The notes under the pieces: generated by a model
What the model was told of the DNA's origin: nothing
Seen by the model: the letters and a program-made list of their open reading frames with translations, nothing else
Database searches by the model: none
Source: Cucumis sativus
Lineage: Eukaryota > Streptophyta > Magnoliopsida > Cucurbitales > Cucurbitaceae
Reading direction: 5' to 3'
Assembly: GCF_000004075.3 (NCBI RefSeq)
Contig: NC_026661.2
Coordinates: forward strand, 2,170,001 to 2,234,000
Length of the DNA stretch: 64,000 nt
Position numbers and translations under genes: made by a program
In this document: positions 60,417 through 64,000 of the stretch, one piece after another
Numbering within the stretch: position 1 is the stretch's first letter
Layout of the letters: each line of letters starts with the position of its first letter

Positions 60417-61406
60417 TAGTGATGACATAAAATTCATGTCAAGGTGGGACATCCTTAGTCCCAATTTTCAAAGGTAGATAAGTTTTTGTGGAATAATTAT
60501 AATGAGCTTATCTTTATAAGAAAAGTAGAACAAAGGTTTCTTACCGTGGAGTCTGTTCAATGGACAGGCACGTCAAAGTAATAGACTCAGATTAGATAAT
60601 GTTAAAAATGTTAATTGTACAATTTAACATTGTTGGGTTCCATCAACTTTAGTTATTTCTTTAGGTTATACATTCGTAGAAATCTTTTTGTATTAAAATA
60701 ACATCATTTAATCACAGTTTGGAGGGGCTAAAAAATAAGTATATCAACGGTAGACTCCTGTTCACTAATATATGTACCTGATCTATATTCTCAAGTGTCT
60801 AATATATGTACCTGATCTATATTCTCAAGTGTTTTTTATATATATATCTAGTTTTTGTAAATATTTTTGTTTATTTTGTTATATATTTGAAAATGTTAAG
60901 CGGATTTCTTCACCTATTTTTAGATAAAAGAATTTATTGAATCACACGCCAAGATCTAGTCTTAAAACAATTTAGTTAAAAATTTCTGAAATAAATAAAT
61001 AAACGAACGAAAATAAGAAGTTAAAAGAAAGTTAGGAAATGAACAACCAAGTAATATAAACATATAGCGATCAGGACAGAGAATATTTATTCTAATATTA
61101 CAAAACGGTGTCATTAGGTTCGAAAGATGTGTTTTTCAATCTAAAACAAAATGGTTAGAAATTTCAAGTCTTCTTTCTGTGTTAAGGGCAAATTAAAGAG
61201 AAAAATAATCTTTGATCATATTAACAAATAATTGAAAGAATAATGTATAGTACATATGCATGATCCATTATGTTGCATGCATTTCTTAAATGAATAAATA
61301 GAATTTTGAAATGTAAAAAAATGATGAGAGATCAGACAAAGATATATCCAACTCTTCAAAAAATGGTTTTGTTTTTGGAACTTCTGTTCTATAGTTGGGA
61401 AAAAGA
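60417..61406. other. Spacer, CRP copy 4 upstream and polygalacturonase 3' flank
   Basis: AT-rich. Only the 34-bp duplication and the polygalacturonase 3' untranslated region (last ~150-200 bp) are expected here. No gene is seen. Confidence 0.65.
60765..60832 (+). repeat. Perfect 34-bp tandem duplication
   Basis: Two adjacent identical units (60765-60798 and 60799-60832) start 'ctaatatatgtacctgatct'. They lie in the intergenic DNA between CRP copy 4 and the polygalacturonase gene. Confidence 0.95.
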
Positions 61407-62982
61407 TCAGTCCGTGGATGGAGAATTAACAGGAGCAGCTTCAACACACGCACGAGGATTTTGCTTTCCAGTAATGATGGGAATCACATTTCTACACTGA
61501 GACGTAATCCGTCCTTGAGTTCCGATGTAAGCGAGGTCAATATCTGTAACTTCCACACCTTCACACGAAAAGACTGTGCTACAAATAAATTTAACAGCAA
61601 CGAAAGTAGCAGAAGTGCCTCTGATATTCTTGAAACTAACGTTGTTGATCTTAATTTTTGATGGAATCTGAACAAATGTATACATAAAGAAAACCAAAAA
61701 TTAAATCAGGTTAGTTTTGCATTTGTTATATATAAGAAAAAATATTCCTTAATTGAAGTTAATTAATTAATTAGTTGAAATTTATGAATAAGGAATAATT
61801 TCAATACATATACCTTTTTGTTGCATTGATTAGATGGACAATATTCTTGGTCAATAATCACAGGATTGCTAACATTAACCATTTCAATATCTTCAAAATG
61901 CAAGTCAGAGGCTGTGTATGCAACTGCACAATCTGGCCATGTCTTGATTCTAACACCATTTGAAGTATTGATAAGTTTACATGATTTCACTGTAACTCCT
62001 GCCACCTCTTTCTCCTTGGTGTACTTGCCTAAACTTCCTATACTTATGCCATGACCTGGTCCGCAAGTTACATTAGTAATAGTTATTTGCTTGTTGCTGT
62101 CTCCAACAGATATACAATCATCTCCGGTTGAGATACGTGTATTGAAAATGTTAATCACTTCTGAACTGCTCACATGAATTCCATCGGTGTTGGGACTATT
62201 CTCTGGTGCAATAATTGTCACATTTTGAAAAGTAACATTCTTGCAACCCAAAAGATTGAAGTGAAAATTCTTACTATCCAACGAAGTTATGTCCTTCACC
62301 ATTGAATTGGTTACGAAACTGAACTTCACATTCTTACAAATTTAACCCCGGCCCGCCCCACAAAAAGAAAAGGTATCCGAGTTAAAAACAATGCATTATG
62401 TTAATCGACAAAATTATATAATCAACGAGATTAAAAAGAAAGAAGCTAATACAATTAGAGAATTAATTTACCATAGGAAGTTTAGTGCATATTTTCTTCA
62501 GGTGACAATCATTCTTTTCCCAACCTTTTTCTCCTTGACCATCAAAAGCACCTGTGCCTGACAATGTCAATTGATCGATATATTGAAAAAGAACCAACCC
62601 ATCTCCTATTGGATCTGGATGAGCTTGTAATGTTCCTTCCATCCGAACCTCAATAGTACTTTTGCAAGGACCATGGAGAATGGATTGGTTTAGATGGTAA
62701 ACTCCCATTGGAATCAACAATTTACTAGAATAGGTCGATGCACATGCATCCTTCCATGCATTTGCCAAAGCCTATAAATTGTGAATCATTTGATTAAACA
62801 AAAAAAAAAATACATAAAGTACGAAATTTATCAAGTTAATATATATTTACCTGAGTAATATCAGTATTAGGTTTGGCACCATATGTAGTGATATCAAAAA
62901 TGGATTGACCTTTTGCAGTTGATGCCAACATTAACAACAAATGTAATAGTAATGTCATAATGTTTGACCTCAATCCCATCAT
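61407..62982 (-). CDS. Polygalacturonase, GH28 (403 aa), exo-type
   Basis: Four coding exons keep frame: 62851-62982, 62472-62771, 61814-62332 and 61407-61667. A signal peptide (about residues 1-25, ending STAKG) precedes SIFDITTYGAKPN, the usual start of the mature beta-helix. All four GH28 signatures are present: NTDG (about 192-195), GDDC (214-217), GHG (237-239, in CGPGHGISIGSLG) and RIK (272-274). So are both catalytic Asp positions and the neighbouring His. Length and the KNFHFNLLGCKN segment fit plant exopolygalacturonases, often pollen-expressed; that is family knowledge. The enzyme would hydrolyse homogalacturonan in the wall. Two ATGs are adjacent at the start and either could be used. 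The third exon's acceptor (GTAAG|AAT) is weak. No stop or frameshift is seen. Confidence 0.95.
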
Positions 62983-64000
62983 TTTTATTTATTGCCTTCT
63001 GCTTTTTGCTTATGATCTTCTCTTTATTCTAATTGTTAATTAACTATGAAAATGGAATGAATGATTCAAATATATGTGCAGTCATTCAACCCTTCTTTAT
63101 ACTTTCCAAAAAAATTTGGTTGCTAAATTTGAAAATGATCGTTGAAATATTGAAGTTAAACCATTAGCTGTGTGTCATAAAATTAGCCATTTCATGACAA
63201 TTGGAATTTATTAATCATTCCCTCAATTCAATCAAATTTCTGTTCGAGAACAACTCAAAAAAGGAAGAATTGAGAATTTTGGTGAAAAAAGTATTAGAAA
63301 TTTTCACTTTATTTTTCTCATTCATAACTCCTAATAAGTAGATAGGTCCACATGTTTCATGTTACGTAGATATATTTATTTCAATGCTTATTAAATTTTG
63401 ATGGTGAAATTCAAACTTTTAATTAAATTAATCATTCAGTTATATTTATTTACTATAAATTGAGTGCGAGGATTTGAACTAAGTTTTCTTAGTTCTCAAA
63501 TATTTATGAGTGTTAATATTCATAAGTGTGGATTGAGGTAAGCATATGCTAAATGAAGTTTAAAATATTACTTTTCTGTACATGTGGTAATAAAATAATA
63601 ATAAAATATCACCAAAAGTAAATAAATATCTAATCGAGATCGATATATTATTGATACTTTTATTGACATACTCATAAGATTGAGAAATACCAGCATCTTC
63701 ATTTACATTGACATCTATGTGACTAGTCAATTTTAACAAGAACTTTTAAAATATAAACAAAATTATATCATAAAACTAAATGAAAAAATTTTGTTTTAAA
63801 TGACAAAATGGTTAAATATATAATATTTATAAATATAGCAAAATTTTACTTTTAATTTATGATAAGTAGATGTAAACGTAGATGGTAGACATCTCTCTAT
63901 TGCTGTAGTCTCTATTGCATTTCTATTAAAGTTATGGAAATAAAACCGTAATTACACTAAATCAAAATATGATGGTAGATATTATAAAAATCTGATAAAA
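62983..64000. other. Polygalacturonase promoter side and spacer
   Basis: The first few hundred bases are the polygalacturonase 5' flank. No clear TATA box could be singled out among many AT-rich motifs. The rest is AT-rich without a supportable gene. Confidence 0.55.

Noticed and set aside
61395-61661. Plus-strand frames across the polygalacturonase exons
   Set aside because: They are antisense shadows of GH28 coding exons that carry all the catalytic motifs on the minus strand.
1-64000. tRNA, rRNA and CRISPR features
   Set aside because: I found no tRNA-like cloverleaf sequence, no rRNA segment and no regularly spaced direct repeats. CRISPR arrays are not expected in a plant nuclear genome.

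Overview
The window is nuclear DNA of a dicot plant. It is very AT-rich, its genes carry GT-AG introns, and several families are plant-specific: a fasciclin-like arabinogalactan protein, plant fimbrin, a GH28 polygalacturonase and GRP-type cysteine-rich secreted proteins. It also holds plant LTR retrotransposon DNA. The overall texture, with long AT-rich spacers and degenerate arrays built on 'atcactgatag'-like motifs, suggests a cucurbit (Cucumis-like). That is an impression, not a proof.

Layout. 0.6-0.9 kb: a small uncharacterised single-exon gene (-). 8.5-9.5 kb: a Glu-rich acidic protein gene (-) with a five-codon first coding exon. 15.5-17.8 kb: a five-exon Rho GDP-dissociation inhibitor gene (+). 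22.7-23.4 kb: a single-coding-exon FLA7-type arabinogalactan protein gene (+). 26.5-31.2 kb: a fourteen-coding-exon fimbrin gene (+). These genes all have coherent exon phases and look intact.

From 33.5 to 60.3 kb lies a loose cluster of four short minus-strand genes for secreted Cys-rich proteins, at 33.5, 44.0, 47.6 and 59.7 kb. Three share one architecture: a signal-peptide exon, a phase-1 intron and a C-x3-C-x3-CC-x-C-x4-C-x2-CC exon. They also share near-identical TATA positions and related 5' and 3' flanks, so they are local duplicates. Two of them have lost the C-terminal tail in different ways, and an orphan 3' flank at 45.18 kb points to a further copy that has gone. The fourth gene (47.6 kb) is a single-exon, Gly-rich relative.

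The cluster is interrupted by a 5-kb Ty3/gypsy chromovirus-like element (36.94-41.97 kb, - orientation). It has LTRs, a tRNA-iMet-type primer binding site and a polypurine tract. Its reading frames are broken by stops and frameshifts, and the integrase has been deleted. Other relics are a LINE 3' end (48.8-49.1 kb), a Copia gag fragment (50.3-50.8 kb) and a degenerate ~120-bp tandem array (51.6-52.8 kb). The window closes with an intact four-exon polygalacturonase gene (-, 61.4-63.0 kb).

The genes do not form a pathway or operon. RhoGDI and fimbrin both act on the actin/ROP tip-growth machinery, and FLA and polygalacturonase act at the cell wall, but their adjacency is probably incidental. 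The most interesting unit is the diverging Cys-rich peptide cluster. Exon coordinates were derived by eye from splice signals, frame continuity and recalled family sequence; no alignment was run.
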